A stretch of 36,927 nucleotides of DNA from Paramuribaculum sp. (lineage in GTDB: Bacteria > Bacteroidota > Bacteroidia > Bacteroidales > Muribaculaceae), in assembly GCA_029052015.1 (NCBI GenBank), contig JAIDJW010000185.1, positions 1 through 36,927 of the forward strand, in the 5' to 3' direction. Shown piece after piece: positions 15,536 through 24,424 of the stretch. Within the stretch, counting starts at the first letter, position 1; the number at the start of each line of letters is the position of its first letter. A program made the position numbers and the translations under genes. The notes under the pieces were generated by a model. It was not told the origin of the DNA. It ran no database searches and saw nothing but the letters and a program-made list of their open reading frames with translations.

Positions 15536-16330
15536 TTATTCGAGGTCGCGCGGTATAGCCACGATTTTCAGGTTGACACCGCGGATGAAGTCTACGATTG
15601 AATCACGTAACGCTCCCGGAGTCACATCTGCCTCGATGCGCTTAAGCGCATTGAATACCGATGTGCCGGTCTGGTAAACGTGGCGATATGCCTTTGCGAT
15701 ATCGTCAATCTGCTCTTCGGAATAACCGCCCTTGCGCAGAATCACCGCGTTGACTCCGAAGTAAGAGGCCGGATTGTGAGCCATGATGACAAACGGAGGC
15801 ACGTTGCCGGTGATTCGGCATCCGCCCTTGATGAGCACCCAGTCGCCGACGCGGCTGTTCTCATGAAGCATAACACCGGAGGAGAGTATTGAGCATCTGC
15901 CCACTTCGGCATCTCCGGCAATTGTCACGCCGTTGCCGATGACGCAGCGGTCGCTGATGTGCGAGTCGTGTCCGATATGGCTGTCAGCCATGATGAATGA
16001 CTCGTTGCCTATCCGGGTGCCTCCGGTGGGCTCGATGCCTCGGTTGATTATCACATGCTCGCGTATGACATTGTTGTCTCCGACAAAGCAGTAGGTTTTT
16101 TCACCTTTCCAGCGGAAATCCTGGGGGTCTGCTCCGATGATTGATCCCTGGTAGATTTTGTTGTTTTTGCCGAGACGGGTGCCACGGATCACGCTTGTAT
16201 AGGACATGACTTCGCAGCCGTCGCCAACCTCCACGTCCGCATCGATGTAGGCAAACGGGTGGATGGTGACATTTTCTCCTATTCTGGCACTCGGGTCGAC
16301 ATGTGCCAACGGGCTAATGGTTGTTGCCAT
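15536..16330 (-). CDS. lpxA: Acyl-ACP--UDP-N-acetylglucosamine O-acyltransferase (LpxA)
   Basis: LpxA transfers an acyl chain from ACP to UDP-GlcNAc, the first step of lipid A synthesis, in the cytosol. The 264-residue protein is a left-handed beta-helix of hexapeptide repeats (VTIHPFAYIDADVEVGDGC and onward) with an alpha-helical C-terminus. The catalytic His is His121 in SHIGHDSHI, aligned with the HVAHD motif of E. coli LpxA. DPQDFRWKGE is also typical. Bacteroidales usually carry an lpxA beside an lpxC-fabZ fusion; here it stands 32 bp downstream of an RND outer-membrane factor, so it may be that sole copy relocated or a second homologue. Confidence 0.93.
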   Translation of the reverse strand: MATTISPLAHVDPSARIGENVTIHPFAYIDADVEVGDGCEVMSYTSVIRGTRLGKNNKIYQGSIIGADPQDFRWKGEKTYCFVGDNNVIREHVIINRGIEPTGGTRIGNESFIMADSHIGHDSHISDRCVIGNGVTIAGDAEVGRCSILSSGVMLHENSRVGDWVLIKGGCRITGNVPPFVIMAHNPASYFGVNAVILRKGGYSEEQIDDIAKAYRHVYQTGTSVFNALKRIEADVTPGALRDSIVDFIRGVNLKIVAIPRDLE

Positions 16331-16362
16331 GGTCGTATAATTTATGGTTTAAGGTAATCGGC

Positions 16363-17748
16363 TTATCTGCCGCCGCCAAGACTCTGATAGAGATTGATTA
16401 CCGCTCTCGAGCGTGTCAGGTCGCAGGCAATCTCTCCCATCTGACTCTGGAGGAGGCTCTGCTGGGCTGTGAGCACCTCAAGGTATGAGGTGTTGTTGTA
16501 GCCGAGTTTCAGCATCTCCTGATTGATTTCTACCGCAGTTGACAAGTTTTTGACCTGCTCCTTGAGGTAGCCGATTTTCTCGACGCTCTTTTCATACACT
16601 GTCATGGCGTCGCTCACTTCTGCGCTGGCGCTCATTATGGTGTACTCGAAGTTGTTGAGGGCCTGCTGCTGCTGCGCTTTGGCGGCCTTGAGGCGTGAAA
16701 TGTTGGCGCCGCGGCTGAAAAGAGGTGCGGTGAGAGATCCTGCGAGCTGGATAAACCATTCGCCGGGATTCATTATCATACCTCCTACAAGGTTGGTGAA
16801 ACCACCGTTTGCGGTTATGTTCAAGCCGGGATAGAACGCCGAGCGTGCGCCGGCGGTAGTGTAATACGCAGCGGCAAGGCTCTGCTCTGCGGCGCGTACA
16901 TCTGGGCGGGCTGCCAGCTCCTTCATCGGAATGGCATCGCGCATCATGGCCGGTGCGGTCAGGCTTGCCTGCGGAGAAACAATCCATTTCTGAGGCATCA
17001 CGTTCATGAGCAGCGACATGGTATTGTTTATCTGGTCAAGCTGCACCTCAAGGTCGGTTATGGACCCGAGGATGGTGTAATACTGCGCGGTGCTCTGCAC
17101 TACTGCGGCTTCTGTGACTCTGCCGGCCTCCTTGAGGTCCTTCATGGTCTGCACGCTCTCTTTCCAGAGTTCGGCAGTGTTGCGGCTGAGCTCCAGCTGG
17201 CTTTCGATAGCGGCGAGCGCATAATAGGTGTTTGCCACGCCGGCTATTATCTGGGAGCGCACAGCCTGCTGATATGCCAGGGTCTGCTCGTAGGCTGCGC
17301 GGGCGCCTCGCTTGCTGTTGAGTATTTTGCCGAAGATGTCAACTTCCCACGATGCTGCGAGCGGCAGCTGATAGGTCCAGCTGAAAGAGCTGTTGCCATA
17401 TTTCGCTCCGGCTCCGTTGGGGTTGAGCGCGAGCGAGGGCAGGTAGGAGAGTTTTGCTCCCAATAGCTGTGCGTGAGCGATGTCGACATTAAGTTTGGCG
17501 TTGCGCAGGTCCTTGTTGTTGTCGAGAGCCTGATAGATTAGGTCCACAAGCACCGGATCGGTGAATACCTCCTGCCATCTGAGGTTGCCGAAAGTTGTCG
17601 AGTCGGCTTCAGCTTCCTTGGCCTTGACGTACTCGGTGCCCAGAGCGGAGTCCTCCGGCATCTTGAACTTGCCGTACATATTGCAGCCGGTGAATGCCAC
17701 CGAAACTGCAATAGCACATGAGGCGAGTGTTGTCTTATATAGTTTCAT
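16363..17748 (-). CDS. RND efflux outer-membrane factor lipoprotein (TolC/OprM family)
   Basis: This 461-residue protein is the outer-membrane channel of the tripartite pump encoded just upstream. The start at 17748 (MKLYKTTLAS) gives a signal peptide with lipobox FTGC (Cys22), as in OprM-type factors. Long heptad-rich helices and the repeated family pattern are visible, for example WEVDIFGKILNSKRGARAAYE, GVANTYYALAAIESQLELS and the second-half SYLEVLTAQQSLLQSQ. ARPDVRAAEQSLAAAYYTTAGARSAFYP is also typical. It is 31 bp downstream of the RND pump gene and 32 bp upstream of lpxA in one unit. Confidence 0.95.
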   Translation of the reverse strand: MKLYKTTLASCAIAVSVAFTGCNMYGKFKMPEDSALGTEYVKAKEAEADSTTFGNLRWQEVFTDPVLVDLIYQALDNNKDLRNAKLNVDIAHAQLLGAKLSYLPSLALNPNGAGAKYGNSSFSWTYQLPLAASWEVDIFGKILNSKRGARAAYEQTLAYQQAVRSQIIAGVANTYYALAAIESQLELSRNTAELWKESVQTMKDLKEAGRVTEAAVVQSTAQYYTILGSITDLEVQLDQINNTMSLLMNVMPQKWIVSPQASLTAPAMMRDAIPMKELAARPDVRAAEQSLAAAYYTTAGARSAFYPGLNITANGGFTNLVGGMIMNPGEWFIQLAGSLTAPLFSRGANISRLKAAKAQQQQALNNFEYTIMSASAEVSDAMTVYEKSVEKIGYLKEQVKNLSTAVEINQEMLKLGYNNTSYLEVLTAQQSLLQSQMGEIACDLTRSRAVINLYQSLGGGR

Positions 17749-17779
17749 TATTGAAAATCGTGATAGGGTTTGTTGGAAA

Positions 17780-20700
17780 TTAGCGTGAGTACTGCTCGAT
17801 TTCGTTCTCGATGCCTTCGTTGTCGGTGTCCTCCCACTTGAGCGGAGTGAATTTCTCCTGAATGCTCTGGAAGATAAAGAAAAGTGCGGGCACAATAAAA
17901 ATCTGGAGTATCATGCCTATAAGCATACCGCCGATGGAGCCAACACCGAGCGCGCGGTTGCCGTTGGCGCCCACACCGTGTGCGAACATCATGGGCAGAA
18001 GGCCTATGATAAGCGCGAGCGATGTCATGAGAATCGGGCGCAGACGGGCGGAAGCTCCGGCAACAGCCGCATTGAAGATGCTCATGCCGGTGCGACGGCG
18101 TTCTACCGCAAACTCCACGATAAGAATGGCGTTTTTGGCAAGAAGACCGATAAGCATGATGAGCGCGATCTGCAGGTAGATATTGTTGGAAATATCGAAT
18201 ATCTTGGCGAAGATGAATGAGCCCATGAGACCGAACGGTATCGATAGGATAACCGCCCAGGGCAGAATGTAGCTTTCGTACTGGGCGCTCAGCAGGAGAT
18301 ATACAAACAGCAGACACAGACCGAAGATGACTGCAGTGGTGCTGCCGCTGCTGTTGCCCTCTTCACGTGTCATGCCGGCGTATTCGTAGCCGTAGCCTGC
18401 GGGAAGCACCTCGTCGGCAACTCTTTCAATAGCCGCGAGTGCCTGACCTGAAGAATAGCCTTCGGCAGGGCTGCCGGTAACGGCGATGCTCTGGAACATA
18501 TTGAAGCGGTTCAGAAGGTCGGGGCCATAGACGCGCTTGAGTGTCACGAAGTTGCTGATAGAAGCCATCTCGCTGCCGTTGCGCACCTTTATGGAATTCA
18601 GAGTCTCGGGTGATACTCGTGCCTCAGGGCTTGCCTGCATCATTACACGGTACAGTTTGCCGAATCGGTTGAAGTTGGACACATACAGACCGCCGTAGTA
18701 GCCCTGCAGGGTAGAGAGGATGGTCTGAGGTGAAAGACCTGCCTGCTTTGCCTTGGCGGCGTCAATGTCGACCATATACTGCGGGAAGGTGGGGTTGAAA
18801 GTGGTGTATGCCACCTGGATTTCCGGCTGCTGGTTGAGAGCGCCGAGGAATGTCTGCACAACACCGAAGAATTCGTTGATATCTCCGCCGGTGCGGTCCT
18901 GCATCTTGATTTCGAAACCGTTTGTGACAGAGTAACCGGAAATCATTGGCGGCGCGAACATGAGCACACGACCGTCTTTTACCTGACTCATCATTGCGTA
19001 CAGTCGGCCGAGCACCTGATCCGAATTGGCTTCACGCTGGGACCAGTCTTTCAGCTTGACGATGAATGTGCCGTAGGTGGCGCCCTGTCCGGCAACGAAG
19101 CTGTAGCCGTCAATCATGGTGCGGCTCTCGACTTCGGGAACAGATCCAAGAATGCCGTCGACCTGGTCAAGAATTTCGCCGGTGCGTTCCTGAGATGTGC
19201 CCGGAGGCATATCTATCATCACGAACAGTGTGCCGGTGTCCTCGTTGGGCACAAGACCGGTCGGGGTGATGCTCATGAGCCATACGAGTATTGCGACTGA
19301 ACCCGCAACTATTGCAAGGCATATCCATTTGAGACGGATAAATAACTTGGTGCCGATGTTGTATTTGTCGAGCACCTTCTGATAAGCGTTTTCAAATGAC
19401 TTGTGGAAGCGCGGACTCAGGATGCCGAGAACGGCGAGGACGCCCACAACGATAGCCATGACGCTCACCGCGGTGTTCTCGAAGTTGTACCATCCGAGCA
19501 CCATGAAAGTGATGGTGGCTATGAGCAGCAGCAGGGTGATTACCGGATGGAAGTCTATCTTCAGGCGGAATCTCTTTTTGTATTGCTCTTTTACTGTGGA
19601 TGCCGCAGCGCTGTAGGCGTCACTCATGCGCTCCTTGAGGGTGGAGTCGCTGTTGTGAGGCTTCAGGAACACAGCGCAGAGTGCCGGCGAGAGTGTAAGA
19701 GCGTTGACCGCGGAGATACCGATAGCTATCGCCATGGTCAGACCGAACTGCTGATAGAACACTCCGCTTGTGCCGGGCATGAATGACACGGGGATAAACA
19801 CGAGCATCATCACGAGTGTGATGGATATGATGGCTCCTCCGATTTCGCTCATGGCGTCGATAGACGCACGGCGTGCGTTCTTGTAGCCCACGTCAAGTTT
19901 GGCATGGACCGCCTCGACCACCACTATCGCGTCGTCCACCACAATCGCAATGGCAAGCACAAGAGCGCTCAGGGTGATGAGGTTGACAGAGAAGCCGATA
20001 ATCTTCATGAAGAAGAATGTGCCCACAAGTGCTACAGGGATTGCGATTGCAGGAATAATTGTCGAACGGAAGTCCTGAAGGAAAAGGTAGGTTACGAAGA
20101 ACACCAGGATAAACGCTTCTATAAGCGTCTGGAGAACGTGGTGGATAGAGGCATAGAGGAAGTCGTTGTTGTTCATCGGCACAGCCACGCCAATACCGGA
20201 GGGCAGCTCTTTCTTCATGTTGTCGATGAATGCGAGACAGTCGTTGATGATGGCGGTAGCGTTTGAGCCTGCGGTCTGGAACACAATGGCTGTAACACCG
20301 GTCTTGCCGTTGTATTTGCCGTGGAAGCCATAGGTCACACGTCCTAACTCTACATCCGCAACGTCTTTGAGGCGTAGAATCTCGCCGTTGCTGTTTGCGC
20401 GCACAACTATATTTTCAAATTCATCGGGCTGAGCCAGACGTCCTTTGTAGCGCATGATGTACTGGAAGCTCTGGTCGCCCTGTTCGCCGAATGCACCGGG
20501 AGCGGCCTCGATATTCTGCTCTGCGAGTGCCATGGTGATATCGGAAGGCATCAGACCATACTGAGCCATTACATCGGGCTTGAGCCATATACGCATGGAG
20601 TAGTCGGCTCCCATCACCATCACGTCACCCACGCCGGATATACGCTGGAGCTGGGGCACAACATTGATTTTCATATAGTTCTCTATGAACGGCTCCGAGT

Positions 20701-21148
20701 ATTTGCCGTCCTCGTCATAGAGGGTCAGACCCAGAAGCATGGAGGTCTGGCGTTTCTGGGTGAGGACGCCCACCTGTGTAACCTCGGCGGGAAGGAGGCT
20801 CTGGGCCTTGGCGACACGGTTTTGCACGTCAACGGCTGCCATGTCGGGGTCAAAACCCTGCTCGAAGTACACGTTGATAGTCGCTGAGCCTGTGTTGGTG
20901 GCTGTCGACTCCATGTATGTCATGCCTTCGGCGCCGTTTATCGACTCCTCAAGCGGCGCTATCACAGAGTTCAGCACAGCCTGGGCGTTGGCGCCCTGAT
21001 AGGTGGTGGTCACCGAAATGGTTGGAGGCGCTATGTCGGGGTACTGCGTGACCGGCAGCGACACAAGGCCTATTATGCCCAGCAGCACGATAAATATCGA
21101 TATTACCGTGGATAGCACCGGGCGGTTTATAAATGTATCTAATTTCAT
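17780..21148 (-). CDS. RND multidrug efflux pump, AcrB/MexB (HAE1) family, with a two-helix insertion
   Basis: The inner-membrane proton-driven pump of a tripartite system. The start at 21148 (MKLDTFINRPVLSTVISIF) matches the family and gives 1122 residues, about 70 more than AcrB. The porter domain begins LPVTQYPDIAPPTISVTT. The proton-relay Asp pair is Asp405-Asp406 in AIAIVVDDAIVVVEAV. The second half shows GLLAKNAILIVEFA. The extra length lies between TM6 and TM7: residues about 500-600 hold two additional hydrophobic segments (about 534-553 and 558-578) before the canonical TM7 at about 607-625. An even number of helices keeps the topology. Substrates cannot be read from sequence. Confidence 0.96.
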   Translation of the reverse strand: MKLDTFINRPVLSTVISIFIVLLGIIGLVSLPVTQYPDIAPPTISVTTTYQGANAQAVLNSVIAPLEESINGAEGMTYMESTATNTGSATINVYFEQGFDPDMAAVDVQNRVAKAQSLLPAEVTQVGVLTQKRQTSMLLGLTLYDEDGKYSEPFIENYMKINVVPQLQRISGVGDVMVMGADYSMRIWLKPDVMAQYGLMPSDITMALAEQNIEAAPGAFGEQGDQSFQYIMRYKGRLAQPDEFENIVVRANSNGEILRLKDVADVELGRVTYGFHGKYNGKTGVTAIVFQTAGSNATAIINDCLAFIDNMKKELPSGIGVAVPMNNNDFLYASIHHVLQTLIEAFILVFFVTYLFLQDFRSTIIPAIAIPVALVGTFFFMKIIGFSVNLITLSALVLAIAIVVDDAIVVVEAVHAKLDVGYKNARRASIDAMSEIGGAIISITLVMMLVFIPVSFMPGTSGVFYQQFGLTMAIAIGISAVNALTLSPALCAVFLKPHNSDSTLKERMSDAYSAAASTVKEQYKKRFRLKIDFHPVITLLLLIATITFMVLGWYNFENTAVSVMAIVVGVLAVLGILSPRFHKSFENAYQKVLDKYNIGTKLFIRLKWICLAIVAGSVAILVWLMSITPTGLVPNEDTGTLFVMIDMPPGTSQERTGEILDQVDGILGSVPEVESRTMIDGYSFVAGQGATYGTFIVKLKDWSQREANSDQVLGRLYAMMSQVKDGRVLMFAPPMISGYSVTNGFEIKMQDRTGGDINEFFGVVQTFLGALNQQPEIQVAYTTFNPTFPQYMVDIDAAKAKQAGLSPQTILSTLQGYYGGLYVSNFNRFGKLYRVMMQASPEARVSPETLNSIKVRNGSEMASISNFVTLKRVYGPDLLNRFNMFQSIAVTGSPAEGYSSGQALAAIERVADEVLPAGYGYEYAGMTREEGNSSGSTTAVIFGLCLLFVYLLLSAQYESYILPWAVILSIPFGLMGSFIFAKIFDISNNIYLQIALIMLIGLLAKNAILIVEFAVERRRTGMSIFNAAVAGASARLRPILMTSLALIIGLLPMMFAHGVGANGNRALGVGSIGGMLIGMILQIFIVPALFFIFQSIQEKFTPLKWEDTDNEGIENEIEQYSR

Positions 21149-21206
21149 TGCTTCAGATTGGTTGAGCGTTTTGAAATGTTTGTAATGAGAGGAGAGGCTT
21201 GGGCTG

Positions 21207-22412
21207 TTACTGCTCTGACACTGCGGTTGCCTCTGTTGCGGCTTTGGCGTCAACGGGGGTGATGGTCAGACCGTCAGACAGAGATGCGCCTGAGGCGCTT
21301 CTTACACCCACTCCTTCTATCGCGATGCGGTCGCCGGCTTTGAGTCCGGAGGTCACGACGAAGTTCTTGCCGTCGTTGACAGGCGAAACGGTGATAGGCA
21401 CTGATTTGACAATGTTTGAGTCATTGACCAGATAAACGAAGCGGCGGTCCTGAAGCTCGAAAGTGGCTTTCTGGGGAATTACTATTACATTCTCCTCGTC
21501 GCGGGGCATCACGATGTTGCCGGTAGAGCCGCTGCGCAGAAGTCCGCTCGGGTTAGGGAAGAGGGCTCGCACGCTTGCCGCACCGGTGGAGTTGTCAATC
21601 ACTCCGCTGACAGTGGCTACCTTGCCTTCCAGGGGATATATCTCTCCGTCGGCCAGGCGCAGTTTTACCGCAGGCATCGAGTCGATGGCGCTTTTCATTG
21701 AGCGTGCGCCGTTGTTTGACATCTCAAGGAGGTCTTTTTCGGTTAGCGAGAAGTATGCGTACACTTCCGAGTTGTCACTCACAGTGGTGAGCGGCTGCGC
21801 TGATGAAGGAGATGCGAGAGAGCCCTCACGCGCGGGAATAACGCCGACAACTCCGTCAGAAGGCGCGGTGATAACCGTGTAGGCAAGATTCTTGCGGGCG
21901 TTGGTGAGAGCTGCCTGAGCCTGTGCAAGCTGAGCCTTGGCGGTCTGCAGCTGGTTGTCTGCAAGCTGATACTCGTAGTTGCTTATTATATTTTTTGCGA
22001 GAAGCTGCTTCTTGCTGTCTGCTGTAAGCTGGGCGGTAGATACGGCTGTCTGGGCTGCATTGAGGGATGCTTGTGCCTGTTCTACTGCTGCCTGAAACTG
22101 AACCTGGTCGAGAGTGAACAGGGTCTGTCCCTTACGCACCTGCTGTCCCTCGTCAACATGTACTTTTGTGATGAATCCTGTAACCTGGGGGCGAATTGCA
22201 ATATCTGTTTTACCTTTGATAAGTGCCGGATAGGTGCTCTCTAACTCAGAGTTTGATGTCGACAGCACCATGGTTGCGAAGGCCGGTGCGCCTGCCTGGG
22301 GCATCTGCTGCTGCTGTCCTCCGCATCCTGTCATTAACGACATGGCGCTGACAGCAAAAACTGTAGCCATGCTTTTTAATACGCTTGCGTTCATACTTTT
22401 TTTCTTAAACAT
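21207..22412 (-). CDS. RND efflux periplasmic adaptor (membrane fusion protein)
   Basis: The adaptor links the RND pump to the outer-membrane factor. The start at 22412 (MFKKKSMNASVL) gives 401 residues; ATG 22394 is an alternative. The lipobox LMTGC (Cys30 from the first start) makes it an inner-membrane-anchored lipoprotein, like AcrA. The lipoyl-like half motifs are ITKVHVDEGQQVRKGQTLFT and VITAPSDGVVGVIPAREGSL. Between them lies an Ala/Gln-rich helical hairpin (VEQAQASLNAAQTAVSTAQL), with the beta-barrel domain after. A -7 box at 22491-22498 lies about 80 nt upstream. The pump gene follows after 58 bp. Confidence 0.95.
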   Translation of the reverse strand: MFKKKSMNASVLKSMATVFAVSAMSLMTGCGGQQQQMPQAGAPAFATMVLSTSNSELESTYPALIKGKTDIAIRPQVTGFITKVHVDEGQQVRKGQTLFTLDQVQFQAAVEQAQASLNAAQTAVSTAQLTADSKKQLLAKNIISNYEYQLADNQLQTAKAQLAQAQAALTNARKNLAYTVITAPSDGVVGVIPAREGSLASPSSAQPLTTVSDNSEVYAYFSLTEKDLLEMSNNGARSMKSAIDSMPAVKLRLADGEIYPLEGKVATVSGVIDNSTGAASVRALFPNPSGLLRSGSTGNIVMPRDEENVIVIPQKATFELQDRRFVYLVNDSNIVKSVPITVSPVNDGKNFVVTSGLKAGDRIAIEGVGVRSASGASLSDGLTITPVDAKAATEATAVSEQ

Positions 22413-22490
22413 ATACTTTATTACCAATAACTTTTTTGTCGGGAATCTGATTCAGGGACGCTTTTTGGCTTCTGCCCTTTAAATCGGGTG

Positions 22491-22498
22491 CAAAGATA
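22491..22498 (-). promoter_or_regulatory. -7 box of the RND operon promoter
   Basis: TATCTTTG on the minus strand matches TAnnTTTG. The -33 position shows only a weak TTTC. The leader to the adaptor start would be about 70 nt. Confidence 0.55.
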
Positions 22499-22649
22499 GT
22501 CAATAGATTGCGTACTGGAAACTACCTATTGTCTTAATTGCCATGTCGGTTAAGTAACATTAACACGATTCGCCGCCCTGTCCAATTCTGTGCCTAAAAA
22601 GGACAATCGCTCAATCCGCATAGCCCACTCCGGCCTGATAAACGAGTGG

Positions 22650-22675
22650 CGCGCCGACCGTCTCCGGTCAGCGCG
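22650..22675. repeat. Strong GC-rich hairpin next to an A/U run
   Basis: CGCGCCGACCG (22650-22660) pairs with CGGTCAGCGCG (22665-22675) with one mismatch and a TCTC loop. The eight-base A run at 22680-22687 reads as U on the minus strand, upstream of the hairpin rather than after it. So it is not a standard terminator in either direction. Confidence 0.5.
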
Positions 22676-22679
22676 TCAG

Positions 22680-22890
22680 AAAAAAAACTAATCCGTTGCT
22701 CTTGGTGCTGCAAATACGGTGGCTGTTGTCCGGACATATAGCATGGGCAATGGGTCGATTTGAGCGTGAAAACAGGAGAGCTCTGGGATTTTCAGGCGGA
22801 GCCGTAAGCGGCTCCTCTTCGAGTAGTTGTTTTGATTAAATTAGATGCCTGGTGTATTTGTCAAGAGTTTACTATATGATAGGTTTTATC
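22680..22890 (-). ncRNA. Putative small RNA in the RND/MBOAT intergenic region
   Basis: The 536-bp gap between the RND adaptor and MBOAT genes has no credible ORF. It does have a leftward promoter that closely matches consensus (22896-22926). The predicted transcript starts near 22890. It contains TGATA-AAACC-TATCA near the 5' end and GGAGCCG-CTTA-CGGCTCC in the middle. Near the 3' end an imperfect stem (TTGC...GCAA extended by CCG...CGG) precedes ATTAG and eight U residues, ending near 22680, for about 210 nt. No known RNA family was recognised. It could also be a long alternative leader of the RND operon. Confidence 0.4.
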
Positions 22891-22895
22891 AATCG

Positions 22896-22926
22896 CAAAA
22901 GTAAGAAGCAATTTGTTATAATGCAA
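22896..22926 (-). promoter_or_regulatory. Leftward promoter in the RND/MBOAT intergenic region
   Basis: On the minus strand TTG (22924-22926), a 20-nt spacer and TACTTTTG (22896-22903) fit the Bacteroidetes consensus. It lies about 23 nt after the MBOAT stop codon and points into a gene-free region. Confidence 0.65.
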
Positions 22927-22948
22927 GAAATGTTTGCAAATTAACACA

Positions 22949-24424
22949 TTAGAATTGATAGTAGATGAATGGTGAAACCTCTTCGCCGGCAAATTCTATG
23001 ACCAGCTGTACTGCTATGATGAAAATAAGCAGCTGTACTATCCACCGCGATGATATGAAGCGGGAGCTTGCCTCATCGAGCCATCGCTGAGGTATGATAT
23101 GCGATGCGGCTATTACCGCCATCAGCACGCACCACAGCCACCTTGTTTTAATGAACGGGACTATGGATTCCGGAGCAAATGATGTGAAGATGTTTGAAAT
23201 TATGGCTACGGAATCGCCGAACGATTGTGCGCGGAAAAACACCCACAGCAGCGACACATACACCAGCGTAGCTGCCAGTGATGAGATTTCAAACCATTTT
23301 TTGCCGTCAAGCCGCGAGGTGTAGGGGCGGCACAATTTGTTGACGGCGAGGCCGATGCCGTGCATCCCGCCCCAGAAAACGAATTTCCATGCTGCTCCGT
23401 GCCAAAGGCCGCCTATAAGCATGGTCAGGAAGTTGTTGACATACGTGCGCGCTGTGCCTTTGCGATTGCCTCCCAGGGGTATATACACATAGTCGCGCAG
23501 CCACGTCGAAAGCGATATGTGCCATCGGTGCCAGAACTCGGTCAACGATTTCGACCGGTAAGGTCTGTCAAAATTTATTCCAAGCCTGAAGCCCATGATG
23601 AGCGCTATGCCTATGGCCATATCGGAATATCCCGAAAAGTCGCAATATATCTGCATGGTGTATCCGATTATACCCATCAGTGACTCGAATCCGGTGTAGC
23701 CGCCCGGATTATCGAATATCAGGTCATTGTATTGAGCGATATAGTCGGCGATAACAGCTTTTTTGACTACTCCGCAGATTATCAGCCACAATCCGCCGAA
23801 TATCTCGTTGTGGTCAGCGTGGTGATTTTCTTTTATCTGCGGCAGGAAACAGTTGGCGCGCACAATCGGTCCTGCAATAAGAGCCGGAAAGAAAGACAGG
23901 AAGAAGAGATATTCGCCCCATGTGTCTGCCGGCTTTACGCTGCCGCGGTACACATCCACCACATAGCTGATGCTCTGGAAGGTGTAGAAGGAGATTCCCA
24001 CCGGCAGCACTATGTCGAGAGGCTGAAAATTGCCCTCGACCATGGCATTCCAGTTCCACAGAAAGAAATTGGCATATTTGAAGTAGCAGAGCACAGACAG
24101 CGACACTACTACCGACAGCGCTACCATGCGTCGCCTCCCCGCGCGGCTCTTCAGCCGCACTATCGCTCGGGATATATGCCAGTCTATTATCGAGGTCGCA
24201 GCAAGCAGCAACAGGAAGAATCCGCTGGATTTGTAATAGAAATACAGGCTGAACGCGATGACAAACACTATCATCTGGGTGCGCCGCGATCTCAGCAGCG
24301 CATACACCGGCATAAAGCATATAAACAATGCCCAGAACAATCCACCCGAAAAGAGCATAGGCTCATCGGGAGAATAGGTCAGCAGAGACCCGACATTGTG
24401 GAGGAGAGACTGTAGGGTGGTCAT
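22949..24424 (-). CDS. MBOAT family O-acyltransferase (AlgI/DltB-like)
   Basis: This 491-residue polytopic membrane protein transfers acyl groups, usually acetyl, across the inner membrane for modification of an extracytoplasmic polymer. The family core is clear: FKYANFFLWNWN, VLPVGISFYTFQSISYVVDV, YCDFSGYSDMAIGIALIMGF, TEFWHRWHISLSTWLRDYVY and GGLWHGAAWKFVFWGG, with catalytic His342 in WHG. The gene overlaps the upstream SGNH gene by four bases (ATGA), and such MBOAT/SGNH pairs usually work together. The acceptor polymer (capsule, LPS or other) cannot be determined, as no glycosyltransferases lie nearby. Confidence 0.94.
   Translation of the reverse strand: MTTLQSLLHNVGSLLTYSPDEPMLFSGGLFWALFICFMPVYALLRSRRTQMIVFVIAFSLYFYYKSSGFFLLLLAATSIIDWHISRAIVRLKSRAGRRRMVALSVVVSLSVLCYFKYANFFLWNWNAMVEGNFQPLDIVLPVGISFYTFQSISYVVDVYRGSVKPADTWGEYLFFLSFFPALIAGPIVRANCFLPQIKENHHADHNEIFGGLWLIICGVVKKAVIADYIAQYNDLIFDNPGGYTGFESLMGIIGYTMQIYCDFSGYSDMAIGIALIMGFRLGINFDRPYRSKSLTEFWHRWHISLSTWLRDYVYIPLGGNRKGTARTYVNNFLTMLIGGLWHGAAWKFVFWGGMHGIGLAVNKLCRPYTSRLDGKKWFEISSLAATLVYVSLLWVFFRAQSFGDSVAIISNIFTSFAPESIVPFIKTRWLWCVLMAVIAASHIIPQRWLDEASSRFISSRWIVQLLIFIIAVQLVIEFAGEEVSPFIYYQF

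Noticed and set aside
22650-22690. Hairpin plus A-run as a terminator for a plus-strand gene
   Set aside because: A plus-strand terminator needs U after the stem, but here the run is A; no plus-strand gene lies upstream.
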